Part shown: positions 51,134 to 62,639 of the stretch, in pieces | Numbering within the stretch: the first letter of the stretch is position 1 | Layout: each line of letters starts with the position of its first letter | Assembly: GCF_027596085.1 (NCBI RefSeq) | Contig: NC_072451.1 | Location: 5,900,231-5,964,230 of the forward strand | Reading direction: 5' to 3' | DNA from: Anoplopoma fimbria | Lineage: Eukaryota > Chordata > Actinopteri > Perciformes > Anoplopomatidae | Length of the DNA: 64,000 nt | Translations under genes and position numbers: made by a program | Notes under the pieces: generated by a model | The model's database searches: none | Told to the model about the DNA's origin: nothing | The model's input: the letters and a program-made list of their open reading frames with translations, nothing else

Positions 51134-51485
51134 CTCCTTTTTGATTTACAACTTTCTTCCTTTTCTTTGAGGACGCCATTTTTATTTTTTTTAAAACAAC
51201 GCAGCTAGCCAGCTACTTTTTATTTATTTATTATTATTATTTATTTTTTTCAATAACTTTTATTAAGACATTTGTTCGTTAATATAAAACACAGACACAT
51301 TCAAACAGCAAACAAAAATGTAATTCATAAATTTTTTTTTATAATAAACAGTCCAAATCATACCAACAACTCAGTTAGAAGGCAAAATGCGTCGCTGGAA
51401 GATGACGTAAACGGCACGAAATCGCTTCGAGGTATACTCTCGCGAGATGTCCCCCCCGCGATAGCTCGGATGGTTTATTGTGCCG
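51134..51485. promoter_or_regulatory. Duplicate unit B of the shared promoter, split by an insertion
   Basis: The left part (51,134-51,221) repeats the ZNF830 5' coding end and leader, including a second ATGGCGTCC at 51,171-51,179 on the minus strand. The right part (51,382-51,485) repeats the CpG core with ATGCGTCGCT, GATGACGTAA and an intact palindrome TCTCGCGAGA at 51,438-51,447. TCTCGCGAGA is a known strong element of bidirectional CpG promoters, bound by BANP and related factors. The two parts are offset from unit A by 197 and 359 bp, so about 162 bp was inserted between them. Confidence 0.8.
51222..51381 (-). mobile_element. Insertion in promoter unit B, possible poly(A)-tailed retroposed fragment
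   Basis: Read on the minus strand, the ~160-bp insert ends with AATAAA (plus strand TTTATT at 51,259-51,264). An A-rich AAATAAATAATAATAAATAA tail then abuts the duplicated promoter sequence. This polarity fits a 3' fragment of a LINE or a processed transcript. I did not recognise the parent sequence and see no clear target-site duplication. Confidence 0.4.
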
Positions 51486-51738
51486 TCCGCTCGTCCACCT
51501 GCATTGTTTTTGCCGCAAAGCATCGACCCCCTTCCACCGTACATACACAGAACGATGTAGTCTTTTTTTTAATTCGTTTTAATCCGTAGCTGTGTGTTGA
51601 TTTATCGTGTGTGTGTGTTTCTGTTATGTTTAGCATTTTATTTCTCTTAATTGCACCGCCGCGCCCATCGCATTCATTGTATTGTGGACTAGCTGGGAGC
51701 TAAAGCTAACTGTAGCAGGTGTAGGTTCGTCTGTCAGC
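51486..51738 (+). promoter_or_regulatory. ANKRD13C proximal promoter and 5'UTR
   Basis: Sequence between duplicate unit B and the start codon. It holds a GCACCGCCGCGCCCATCGCA-type CpG patch near 51,651 and no upstream ATG in good context in the last 40 bases. Transcription probably starts between 51,490 and 51,660. Confidence 0.4.
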
Positions 51739-54700
51739 ATGACGGGGGAGAAGATACGCGCCGTGAGGAAGGACCACAACAAACCCAACAAACATGAGGA
51801 CATCATGGACACCAACGACGACACCCCTAATGGGACCAGTAACCATGTCAAGTCAAACAAGGGTTTCCAGAGAGCCGGCAAAACGTCACAACACAATGCA
51901 AATAACATGAATGGAAACCCTTCATCAGTCTGCACCGACAGCAACAAGAACCCCATCATCATCCTCACCACCACTGAGGACCTGGAGTTCCCCGTGCACG
52001 AGTGCGTGTTCAAGGGAGACGTGCGTCGGCTGTCCTCCCTCATCAGGACCCACAGCATCACCCAGAAAGATGTGCATGGTGAGTGTAATGCTGTTGATGA
52101 GATAAGATGAGAGAATCCTTTACAGCAGCATAGGTTATAGTGCAAGCAAGAGACTTAGTAAAAGAAAAACAAGATAAGAACAGTAAAGAATCCACAATAA
52201 CTGATTATATATGCAGACAGAAAACTGTTATAACTATAATTGCACAGTGTATTTGTATTGCACATTATTGATAAGTATATTAATTATTTCTTGGATTCAT
52301 CGATACAATTGTAGATCAGATTTCCTTGAAGACAAAGAAAAGAGCAGCAAATTCACACATTTGTGGAGTTAAATCAAATGCCCCACATTTGTCCACGAAT
52401 TGGATTGTATTGTAACTTATAGCAGCACAAACATGCATTTTACATTCACACATACTGCAATTCAAACAGTTTCTCAAAACCAAAGCAACTCAAACTCCAC
52501 TTTGTAGCTTTGTTGAGGTGACAGCTTCCCTTACTATCAGCAAAAGGCAAAATCACAAAGTTGGATATTTAAATCCTCACAATGAGAGAAGTCACGTTGG
52601 ATTATAAATAAGCAATAAAAACAGTAAAGAATCCACAATAACTGAAATATTATATGTACAGACAGAAACACTATTATAGCTATAATTGCACAGTGTGTTG
52701 TATTGCACAGGTTTTTAGTGTCATGTGTCATGTGGTCTACTGGGAGCAGAGTTGGAAGAAAGGAAGAAGATCTGCCTAATCTATTGCCTCATTTGTTTAA
52801 ATGCATTTCACACCAGGCCTCTCTTATCACATGTGGATTAATTCATTTGTTTGTGTTTACATGTAATGGGGAGATCATCTGAAGTGTTTCTCTTGCAGGG
52901 AACACACCTCTTCACCTGGCTGTGATGATGGGCCAAAAAGGTAAAAACTGGTTTATAGAAAACCTTTGCAAACTCCTAAAAATCCTGTCCTATAAAAGAA
53001 AAGTATTGATCTTGGCATTACAGCCTTTCTATAATTTCTATAATTATCTTCTTTATGTGTTTTTTGATTGAAGACATTCCTCCTATATATTATGTATTAT
53101 GTGTATGTTTTCATGTTGTTTGTAGGCTTTTAGTGCCACGATATGATGTAAATTGATTCTTTATTTGTTGATGGTTCCGATTCGTGGATGACTGATTGAT
53201 GTCATGTGATTGGGGCAATCTGATTGGTCTACCAACCTATTTACGAACCCCAAGTTCTATTTAATGCATGCATCCTCATTTCCTTGTAAAATAACCTGAT
53301 GAAGGTCTACGTACCGAAACGTTGTTGCTAAAAGATATTTATACGCAAGTGAAGAAGACAGCGTGCGGGAGTTTTTTGTTCTATATTGCCTACCTAAGGT
53401 ATTCTTCTACGCACATGTCGTCCTACTGGAGTGCAAAAGTTTTGCTCTTTTTAATAACTGGTTTATAAAAATACATTTTTATTTATTTATTTATTTTAGG
53501 AGGTTTAAACAAAACTGAACATAAAAAGCTTTTCAGATGGTAATCTACCGGTCTAGGGTTCAGCCCAGAAAATTACACTAATTCCGCCCGTGCATGGCCT
53601 CTCATCTATGATAATGAGGCTTTATTGAAAGAGCACTTGACATACTCATTAAAGGCCCTTTTTAAATATCACTTCAGTTTCATTTTTGGAGTAGCCCCCC
53701 CCCATAAACAAGCTGCACTCACCATGTCTCATCTGACCGCTGCAGTGCCTGGTAACCTGAATACCACTCACAGTCCTGATTGGTGAATATTCTGTAATAT
53801 AGTTAGTATAACAATGGAGTTAATTTAGATAAATCTACATAGATCACCGAAAACATGCAAAGCAGCCAATGCATAAGGACACAGATACTTCTTTTTGCAG
53901 TGCAACGTGCATGAGTCAATTATATCGGCCAAAATCACAAATTAGGGATTTACATCTGTGAAACATACGACACCCTCTACCAATGTGGATACTGAAAAAC
54001 TCCATACGCCAAAATGTGAGAAAAAGGGGAGGAATTATAGTGGAACTATGGAAGTACCTCATCACCAGTACAGAAGTAGTAGTAGTTACTACTGTTGATG
54101 CTGATCTGAATGTACAGAATGTAATGTCTATGTAAGATGTCCTACATTTGTCATTACATTAAAATCAGCAGTCTGTTTAAACATTGACATGTTTCGTAAC
54201 GACACTGTTACGAATATTATATTAAAAATCCTAACATTTACCTTCTGAATTTGGCATGGCTGCTCAAAACAACAGGTAAAGAACATTGTTGACAACAAAC
54301 AGAATTGACATCAGAGACAAATGTGAGTTGTCTGAAATTGTTAACCGTTTGTGTTTTTCTTTCAGAGTGTGCCCTCCTGCTCCTGGCCCATAACGCTCCT
54401 GTAAAGATTAAGAATGCACAGGGATGGAGCCCTCTAGCAGAGGCCATCAGCTACGGCGACAGGCAAATGAGTAAGTAACGTTAGCGCTGATCTATAATAG
54501 CTGTCTGCTGTCTCGGGGGGGGTTTCATGTTTGGATGGGTTTGTGGTAATCTCAGCATCATGCCCAAGGTCATACCATCCCCGTTCTAACAGTTAGGTTC
54601 AGTGAGACCGGTCTGATGGGCCGATGGATTTATGATGGCTTCATGCTGGTGTTAAAGTCATTCTGACTCCTGGAGAAGCTCTCTGTTTGAATGCTAATAT

Positions 54701-57700
54701 CGTAGCACTCTTGGTAAATGTCAGCTTGGTGGTGGTGGTGTGTTCAGGAAGTTCTGTATGAAGCTGATGTCTTCTGTTTTTTTGTGTTAACAGCTTAATT
54801 ATAGAATATATTTTCCTAATGAAGAAGGAAATACAGATTTTTTTATTTTATTTCTCATAGCTAATAAAATACAAAACGCAAAGTTAATTCAATTTCCAGA
54901 GTCCGTGCTTTGCAGAAAGATTTCCTGGCAGTTTAGTTTCGAGTCTGTTCGGTTACCTCACAATAAAGAGTTTCTGGAGTTGCATCAGGGATGAAATCAG
55001 TTGAATTGCCCACAGTTGAAATCCAGTCAAGTTGCAGAGAACATCTGAAGATGAAAATAGGAAAGAATGACAACATTTTCAACTGATGATGATGAGTACT
55101 GCTTCCATATTATGCTTTATACTGTGCACATCATTGACTTATTCCAATTTCATTCATTCACCTTTGGTTTTATGAATGTGGAAAAAGCCGAATACCGTTG
55201 GAGGTCACGTCATACGTCTGAACGCTTGAAGGACTTTTATAGGTCATTTGTAACTGTTTAAAGGCGGCCATCCGCTCGGTCCGGCTAAAAAGCTAAAAGT
55301 AGGGATTTTCTCTGAGCTCTCGTCATCCAGATGGGCTGGAACGCAGCCGGGACGGTGGCTTAGCGTTCGGAAGCCCTGAGCTTACAGCCCGGTCACTCCC
55401 CTGCTTAATGACGCTACTGCTTTTAGATCTGACATGCAGGGAGAAAGAGTCAAATGACATGTGAGAGGCACCGGCTAATGCCTTTGGGATGCATCTGCTG
55501 CTCTTTCCTTTTTTTTTTTTAAATGTGGTGTTCATTTTGTATGCTTAACTAAAGATAATAGAAAATATAAAGGACTAAATAAATCTTTAATCTCTGTTTT
55601 TTTTGTGACAAAGTTGAGCTCACAAGTTTCCTCTTGCTTTTTGGCTGTATAGATAGCCTAACTGTGAGTTATCAGCCTCCCATTCTGTCTGTGATGGAGG
55701 TTGTGAGGACCAGCACTGTGAGAAATGACCCTCAACCTCGTTAGTATGCGTCACGAGTCTCCGTTCCTGCTGTGGCAGGCTGTCGTGGGACTGGGACCAG
55801 TAGTTCCGCTTTAAGAAGGTCACCCGACTCACAAGGGTGAAGGGGAGGCAGAGAGGGGGCTGGGAACAATCGCACCACCACCAAGGACATGCAGAGAAAA
55901 GACAGGGCGTGTGGTATTTAGATCTTTGGATGAATAAAACGCTGCTCCCAGCTGGCCATCACTTAGTGTGTGAAGGACAAATGGAGATGATGTCTGCTTG
56001 ATATCAAACGTTTAGCTTTTCACAAAAAAACACTGCAGTCGTGTCATCGGTCATCTCTTATCCACTTTCACACATGTGCATATTGCATCAGCAGCTCGCT
56101 CACTGGTTGTGTGCAATGACGAGCTGCAGCCAGCGCCTCATCAGCACTTTTGTGTTGGTTTGTGAGAGAAAGAGCTGCACTTTGTGAAGTTGTATCAGCT
56201 CTGTCCTCTGATATCAATATATCTGTGATAAGAGCAATCAACCAATTATATCATTAAAGTCAGACTAGTGGGAAACACAAGTTGTGCACCTTGTTTAGCC
56301 GACGTAAAGACATTGAATGTGTACATTTGTGTAACTTAAGTTCTTTGTTTCCTCAGTCACAGCAATACTGCGGAAGTTAAAGCAGCAGTCCAGAGAGAGT
56401 GTGGAGGACAAGAGGCCGAAGTTACTGAACGCTCTCAAGGAGGTGAGGATCTCGCTGCCTCAAACAACAAACTCAAGTTTGCAACGTGGTTCATTTTGCA
56501 TCGCTGAAGTTTCACTCAATTTGTATTTTCTAAAATCTCTGCAGGCTTGGATTTGCATAAATGACTTTTGTGTGTGTCCTATAGTATGCAAATGACCTGC
56601 CGAAATGCATAATGGGAAATGTTCTCTGCGCTGAACTTTTTTTCTGACCCATTTAATCATAGCACGTCAGTTGAATCACTCAGTTAGATGTGTTTTGTGT
56701 CTTTTCTGTAGCTTGGTGACTTTTATCTGGAGCTGCATTGGGACTTTCAGAGCTGGGGTGAGTTTTTCATATTTCACACACTAAAAACGTTGTCTATAGA
56801 CGGAACTCTCAACCATTATTACAACATTGATAATTGATGAGACCAGCTTAAGGATTGTGTTTAAAGTCAATTCAAAACCTGGAGTATGAAATGCTTGTTA
56901 TTCACTCTCTCTTCTGTGTTTTAGTGCCTTTGCTGTCCCGGATGCTTCCATCTGATGCTTGTAAAATCTACAAGCAGGGGATTAACATCAGGTAAGAGTT
57001 TCCTGTAATAGAGGATCTAATTCACGGTGTTTTTGAAGCAGCAAGTTGTCGACATCCAGGTCGAGGACTTCTTTTAGATCTCAAAAGTAGGACAAAACAC
57101 TCCTCACGCACTCCCTCTCCTCTCTCTTGATTTAGACTTGACACCACTCTCATAGACTTCACTGACATGAAGTGTCAGCGCGGAGATCTGAGCTTCATTT
57201 TCAACGGCGAGGCCGCGCCCTCCCAGACCTTCGTGGTTCTGGACAATGAGGCAAAAGTGTACCAAAGAATACACCACGAGGTGAGTGAGCGGTACGGCCA
57301 GACCCTCTGTTTCACATCAGCTGTTTTAATATGAACCGCAACCACTCACCGCCATTGTCCCGCCCTCTAGGAGTCAGAGATGGAGACCGAAGAGGAGGTG
57401 GATATTCTGATGAGCAGCGACGTCTACTCTGCAACTCTGTCCACCAAGTCCATCAGCTTCTCACGCAGTCAGATCGGCTGGCTGTTCAGAGAGGACAAAA
57501 CAGTGAGTATTATGGGAGACAACGTTACTGAAAAACACGTTACAAGACGCATTCAAACAACAGAGAAAGACTAAATATTTACAGTAGGTCTTTGACAAAG
57601 GGATTTGCGTAAATATAAAATGAGCCATAGTTGAAACATATTTATGAAATTAAGGTACATTCAATAAAGGTGCACCAATATCCGTCCAATACTGAGTCAG

Positions 57701-60700
57701 ATAGCTGGATCGGGTATCTAAGGCAAATAAAACATCCATCATACGCCCTTTGCAGAACCTTCACAAATCTTTGTTTTCAAATCAAGTGTTTTATTGCACT
57801 ATGAATCTAAAAAAAGACCTGTGTATACCTTTTTATAGTTGCATTCAGTGGTTTTATAAACTTGTCTTCCCACAGGGGATGAGAGCTTTAAATTTAAATA
57901 TTTTGTCGTCTGAGAAGTCGGTACAGTCCGACCTTCAGACTGCACTACGGCACATTTTAAGAAATCAGCAGTATTGTTGGGTAATTCACAGGATAAACTC
58001 ATGACCAAACACCGACACCTGCTTGTTTTTCTGCGCAGGAGAGGATCGGAAACTTCGTGGCTGACTTCTACTCGGTGAACGGTCTGGTGCTGGAGTCACG
58101 GAAGCGGCGAGAACACCTTAGCGAGGAGGACATCTTGAGAAACAAAGCCATCATGGAGAGCCTGAGCAAAGGAGGCGGCATCAGTGAACAGAACTTTGAG
58201 GTAAGAGACTTTATCGACCAATAGCGAACAGTACTGGTAGCCTGATGACTGTGAATGTGCCTCTCACCGACTCTTTCGTGTCCCCAGCCCGTGAGACGAC
58301 AGTCCCTCACAGCTCCAGCAGCCAACACTATTTCTTGGGAAGAGTACATCACCGCAGAGCAAGGAAAGTAAGTATCTTGTGTGTTCGTCTCCATCACAAT
58401 TAGAAATTCAGGCAGGGCAATTGCAAGAAATTCCGTAGAGATGCTGATGATTAAATCCACGTCATACACCAAGAATAAAAACCAATGTCTCTTTGTGTGT
58501 GTTTGACTGTGTGTCTTCCCGCCTTCAGGCCTCCTCATCTGGGTAGAGAGCTTGTGTGTAAAGAAAGCAAGAAGAACTTCAAAGCTAATGTAGCCATGAG
58601 CCAGGATTTCCCTCTAGGCATCGAGTCGTAAGTACACCCCCTTCCTCCTCAGAAGTATTTACAAAGCTCTGCTGCACAGTTTGATCCTGGGTGAATACTC
58701 TCCCACTTTAGAAAAAAGTGTAACGTAGAGCTGAAATAACTCAGATCACGTAGACGCCGGTTGGTTGGGGGAGACACTGAATAAACTGCCTCACCATGTG
58801 ACAAGAAAATGTCAGAGCTTTGAGTGTGCTATGGAAAAAAAATAAATGCTTTTGGCATTTGTTTAGGATTACATTTGTAAATGTAGCAATTAAAGCCTGG
58901 CCTATGCAGGGTATAAGGCTGATAAACAAATATTAAAAAGCCAATAACACTATATTGTCTGACCTTTTTAACCGAGAATCCATTTCATTTGGATATTAAG
59001 GATAACAGTGATATGGACTGCAGCAAGTTTTACAGATGAAAAGCAGTCAGTGCTCTCTGGTGGACAAACGATGTAATGGTGACACTGTTTCCAAATGACC
59101 TCATTTTTTAAAAACTTTTAAACAGTAATCTTTTCCCGCTGCTGGTTATCCATTTACACAGGCTTTCTTTTCGTCTGGTGATGGAAGTAGATTTGTCCAA
59201 ATAGGAGTTGATTGAAAGTGTAAATCACAACAATACTTTGAGCTTTTAATGACCGTTGATTTTCTTGAGAGGAATATTGCTGCAAAAAAAAGGGAGAGGT
59301 TCATGGAGGGGAAATAAGATCTGAGGAAAGGAGGGTTTTAAAGATGAGGATGGAGGATTCACACAGGATGTGGGTTGGTGTTCTGCTGTAATGGCTTACA
59401 GGCAGTGCTGTAAAATATTGCCGGGACATTATGTAGTAAATTGCTTTATCTCTTCTACTGAACGAACCTTAATGGAGCTGGAATAAAACCCCGGCCTTTA
59501 TGATAGCTAATGGCTTTTTAATGTGGTTTTTTCCCCTTCTGTGCTTTGTAATGTTACAAATATGTTGTACTTACTTCTGTTAAGAATGTTCATTTTCATT
59601 AATCACCAAAAGGAGACGGAGAGAAGAGTTTCGAGTCTCAGCCCCACTAGTTTTCATTGTAACCATTTATGGAGAAAATCTTTTGCAACTGTAATGTAGC
59701 GTGATTTACTTGGAGTGATAGAAGACAAGTGTTTGTCTGAACACTGAGGACGAGGAATGAAAACCTCCGTAGAAGCTGACGTATCAGGATACAGATGAAT
59801 AATTGAATACAGAGGGCTCCAGTCTGGGTGTGAGGGGCCGCCAACGGGTCACTAGATAACATGAGAGGTGGCAAGATTATTAAGGGTGTACCTTTGTAAC
59901 ATTAGCATGTTAGTGTTTTCATTGTGAGCATGTTAGCATTTAGCTCAGTACAGGCACAAAGGGCTGCTTCTTTACTGTTTAATATGATCTATTTATATAA
60001 AACTATTTATAAACGGGACATAACTCTTTGATCTAACTGCTCCTATCTCTTGGATAGAATGCAGGTTGGAATGCAGAAATGGACTGAAGCCTGTACCAAG
60101 ATTCTTTATTCATTCAGACTGTAACTAACAATTATTGTCATTGTCAATTATTTTCTCAATTAATCTATTAGGTAGTTTGGTCTATAACATTTATAAAATG
60201 TTAAAAAATTTCAGTTTTTACCAAAGCCTGAGAGATGACCTCCTCAAACGGCTTGTTTTGTCCACAACTCATAAAGGAGTTAAGAAACCCGAAAATATTC
60301 ACATTTAAGAAGCTGAAATCGGAGAACTTTGAATTCGTTTTTTTCTTAAATGACTCGATCGATCATCAAAACAGTTTGGGATTAACCGAATAGTTGTCAA
60401 CTAATCATTTAATTGTTGCAGCTCTTTTCAGGATCTCAAATTGCCGTTTCACTAAATCCCCTTTTTGTTCATATATTGGGAAATGTTGGCAAAGAAGAGA
60501 CTGTGAAAGTAAACCGCTGACTCACTCTCCTCTGCCTCCAGGTTACTAAACGTGTTGGAGGTCATAGCCCCGTTCAAGCACTTCAACAAACTCCGGGAGT
60601 TCGTTCAGATGAAACTTCCGCCTGGGTTTCCAGTCAAACTCGGTATGTGTGTCGACCTACCGCTGTGTTCCTGTGAGTGGGCGATCGCGGCGGGAACGAT

Positions 60701-60876
60701 CACACAGTAACACGTTTACATCTTGTGTGTTTTTCTCCCTCGCAGACATCCCCGTCTTCCCCACCATCACAGCAACTGTCACTTTTCAGGAATTCCGCTA
60801 CGACAAATTTGAAGATTCTACTTTCTGCATCCCGGCTGAATTCAAAGAAGATCCCAGTCGCTTCCCCGACCTCTGA
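51739..60876 (+). CDS. ankrd13c: Ankyrin repeat domain-containing protein 13C (ANKRD13C)
   Basis: Thirteen coding exons: 51739-52078, 52899-52940, 54366-54470, 56357-56442, 56712-56757, 56925-56991, 57136-57280, 57371-57502, 58039-58200, 58288-58367, 58529-58627, 60542-60642 and 60746-60876. All introns are GT-AG and the frame closes: 1,536 nt, 511 residues (human about 541; the difference is in the low-conservation N-terminus). The start MTGEKIRAVRKDH matches the family. Residues about 86-180 form ankyrin repeats (VHECVFKGDVRRLSSLIRTH; GNTPLHLAVMMG; NAQGWSPLAEAISYGDRQM). The rest is the GPCR-chaperone domain of the ANKRD13 family, ending PSRFPDL. Family knowledge: the C member sits on the cytosolic face of the ER and acts as a chaperone controlling biogenesis and exit of some G-protein-coupled receptors. 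It lacks an obvious membrane segment here. It is head-to-head with ZNF830 and tail-to-tail with SRSF11. I see no frameshift or stop, so the gene looks functional. Confidence 0.97.
52175..52710 (+). repeat. Pair of direct repeats (~95 bp) in ANKRD13C intron 1
   Basis: The segments at 52,175-52,270 and 52,614-52,710 share AACAGTAAAGAATCCACAAT and AATTGCACAGTGT with about 440 bp between their starts. The repeat resembles a dispersed fish element. The remainder of intron 1 shows nothing recognised. Confidence 0.6.
53230..53400 (+). mobile_element. Penelope-like element remnant with hammerhead-ribozyme signature
   Basis: CTGATGA (53,296-53,302) is followed by a short GGT...ACC stem (53,304-53,306 with 53,313-53,315) and CGAAAC (53,315-53,320), the two invariant boxes of the hammerhead core. 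The ACGT after GAA (53,319-53,322) is self-complementary, and UAAC before the core can pair with GUUG after a GUU cleavage site (between 53,323 and 53,324). Minimal hammerheads with this layout are known from the terminal repeats of Penelope-like retroelements. There is one extra A after CTGATGA compared with the canonical core, so activity is uncertain. No reverse transcriptase remains nearby. Confidence 0.5.
54471..56356 (+). other. ANKRD13C intron 3 (1.9 kb)
   Basis: No embedded gene or clearly named mobile element was seen. Short open frames at 55,323-55,535 and 55,620-55,832 on the minus strand lack domains. Confidence 0.6.
57665..57722 (+). repeat. Fragment of a dispersed repeat (GGTGCACCAATATC) in ANKRD13C intron 8
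   Basis: The phrases AGGTGCACCAATATCCGTCC and GCTGGATCGGGTATC resemble an abundant fish repeat of the form GGTGCACCGATATCGG...ATCGGGTATC. It is short and decayed. Confidence 0.4.
59895..59965 (+). repeat. Fragment of TGTTAGCATT-type dispersed repeat
   Basis: GAGCATGTTAGCATTTAGCT and the related upstream phrase are characteristic of a common teleost interspersed repeat. This is a short fragment only. Confidence 0.5.
60116..60425. repeat. Non-autonomous DNA repeat with inverted TGCAAC/GTTGCAGCTC ends
   Basis: It runs from CTGTAACTAACAATTATTGT to AATTGTTGCAGCTC. The interior has GTTTTGTCCACAACTCA and GAAAATATTCACATTTAAGA, phrases I recognise from an abundant percomorph repeat. It is in intron 11 of ANKRD13C, just upstream of exon 12. 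A decayed relative is at 38,547-38,800. Confidence 0.65.
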
Positions 60877-60996
60877 CCTGTAAACACATCTGACACAAAC
60901 AGGAAATGACCAGCGAGTTTGACTGTTTGAGAGGTGGGAAACAAAAAAAAAAAGAGGAATCCTGTATTGTTTTACTCCTATATATATATATTATCC

Positions 60997-61001
<5 letters not shown>

Positions 61002-61033
<32 letters not shown>
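61002..61033. repeat. Poly(A) run in ANKRD13C 3'UTR
   Basis: About 31 consecutive A residues after GTTT. It follows a short TATA run at 60,980-60,990. Confidence 0.95.
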
Positions 61034-61035
<2 letters not shown>

Positions 61036-61689
61036 AACTGGTTTTATTGATCAGTTATTGTTCATTTCTGCTGACGGATCCAAAGCGAATCGATGCAAAC
61101 AGATGTTACAGAGCGCCATCTCACATATAGATGCATATCGGCAGTTGTTCTTTGTGAAATGAGTGATAGCTTTCAATGTACTCACTGTTCACCTCCTGAG
61201 CGGTACGACGCGCTGCTCTCTGCTGCTCTCTGCTGCTGTTTCCTGTGAAAGCTGTCAGAAGACACGGCCTGGACTCTTCATCATCACTATTTTAATATCT
61301 ATTATTATCTCATCTCCCAGGACTGATGACTGAATCCTCGTTCTTAGCTGCGCTGACACCGTATTATATGTAAATAAATCACATCTCATCTGTAATCCAT
61401 AAAACGGAATCTAGCTATATCCTCAAACTGAGCTTAATATTCATTTATAAAGTATGTACTATAAATATATATATATAAACTCAAAAGGAGTGAAAACACT
61501 GTGTAGCAATACATTTCCAGTACGCAAGAATGTTTTTAACCAGCTGGGAGAAGGTTCAGCATAAAAACACATCAACTGATATCCAAGCCTTTTTCCCTGT
61601 GCAGGACGCCGCCGCCTGCGTTTTCAGGTTAGCTCATGTTACCTCTCAGCTGTCACCATGTTTGTCGTGATAGTATGAAATCTGTGCTC

Positions 61690-61730
61690 GGTGTGTGTGT
61701 GTGTGTGTGTGTGCGTGCGCGTGTGTGTGT
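61690..61730. repeat. (GT)n microsatellite
   Basis: GT units interrupted by GCGTGCGC in the middle, within the ANKRD13C 3'UTR. Confidence 0.9.
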
Positions 61731-62639
61731 ACGTTTGGGAGACCCCAGATGGGATATCAGGTAAACTGTTTAGTTTAATACTGCACTGATATTAAGTATA
61801 TTTAAGGCATGCTATGGCTGCGTTAGCCTTCTGGTTCACATGCATCTTTCAGCTATATTCTCTGAGCGTTTGTCATATTACCTGCAGACTTATTGGTTAT
61901 TAAGATTAAGGGAAAAAACTGAAAACTTGTAACACTATCACTTTGGAACACCTTTTTATGTGCTTATAAACTTTCTCCTTGATGGTAGTCTGCGCATATT
62001 TCTCCCGTTTTCTTTTTAATCCGAGGAGAGCAAACTAAACTGTGAAGTTGATATTGCTGGATTTCTCGAAAACTGTCCGGATGGGAAATATTCTGATGCA
62101 TTGAGTTGACTGACTTCAGCTTACATCTACTGCAACCATACCTACTTCACTTCCCTTTAAATAAAGCACCAGCATCATGTTCAAACTGACTTTGTGCAAG
62201 TATAATAAACGGACAGTATTCCATATTGTACTGGTCGGTATTCATTTCAACCGTCACGCATTTTACTACACCGGGCAATAAGTGAGACTGCTTTATGGCA
62301 ATATTTTTAAATGATTTGAGGTACTTTCACACTCAGTATATTTTGTTAAATTAGCTTAAAGAAAAAAAGTACGTTTAGGGCCATAATTTATGATTTTCTT
62401 TTTTGATTAATCTGCCAAAAATGTCTTGATTGTTCGAGGCTATAATTAAAATAGAGAACGCTCCAAAATCCAGAGATTTTCATTTAACCAATTGAATAGA
62501 AGGAAAGGCTTTTTTTTTTATACAATTGAGACGCTGGAACATTCAATTTTTATGAATAATTATAAAAAAAATAGTTGCTGATAAATTTGCTGTCAGTAAA
62601 GTCATCACGTCTGGTTATTGTACTTATTAACAATATCTC

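Larger units (their letters stand above)
58628..60541 (+). other. ANKRD13C intron 11 with two dispersed repeats
   Basis: This is the longest late intron of the gene. Besides the repeats at about 59,895-59,965 (TTAGCATGTTAGTG/GAGCATGTTAGCATTTAGCT) and 60,116-60,425 I see no gene. A minus-strand open frame at 59,647-59,874 is without domain. Confidence 0.6.
60877..62190 (+). other. ankrd13c: ANKRD13C 3'UTR with two polyadenylation signals
   Basis: Candidate AATAAA signals lie at 61,373-61,378 and 62,160-62,165. The UTR contains a poly(A) run of about 31 bases at 61,002-61,033, which could be an internal-priming trap in cDNA work, and a GT microsatellite at 61,690-61,730. The distal signal leaves about 450 bp to the SRSF11 3' end. 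Confidence 0.5.

Noticed and set aside
51630..52145. 171-codon minus-strand open frame opposite ANKRD13C exon 1
   Set aside because: Antisense shadow of the conserved coding exon and its flanks.
58068..58538. 156-codon minus-strand open frame across ANKRD13C exons 9-10
   Set aside because: It runs through two sense exons and the intron between them, so it is an antisense shadow.
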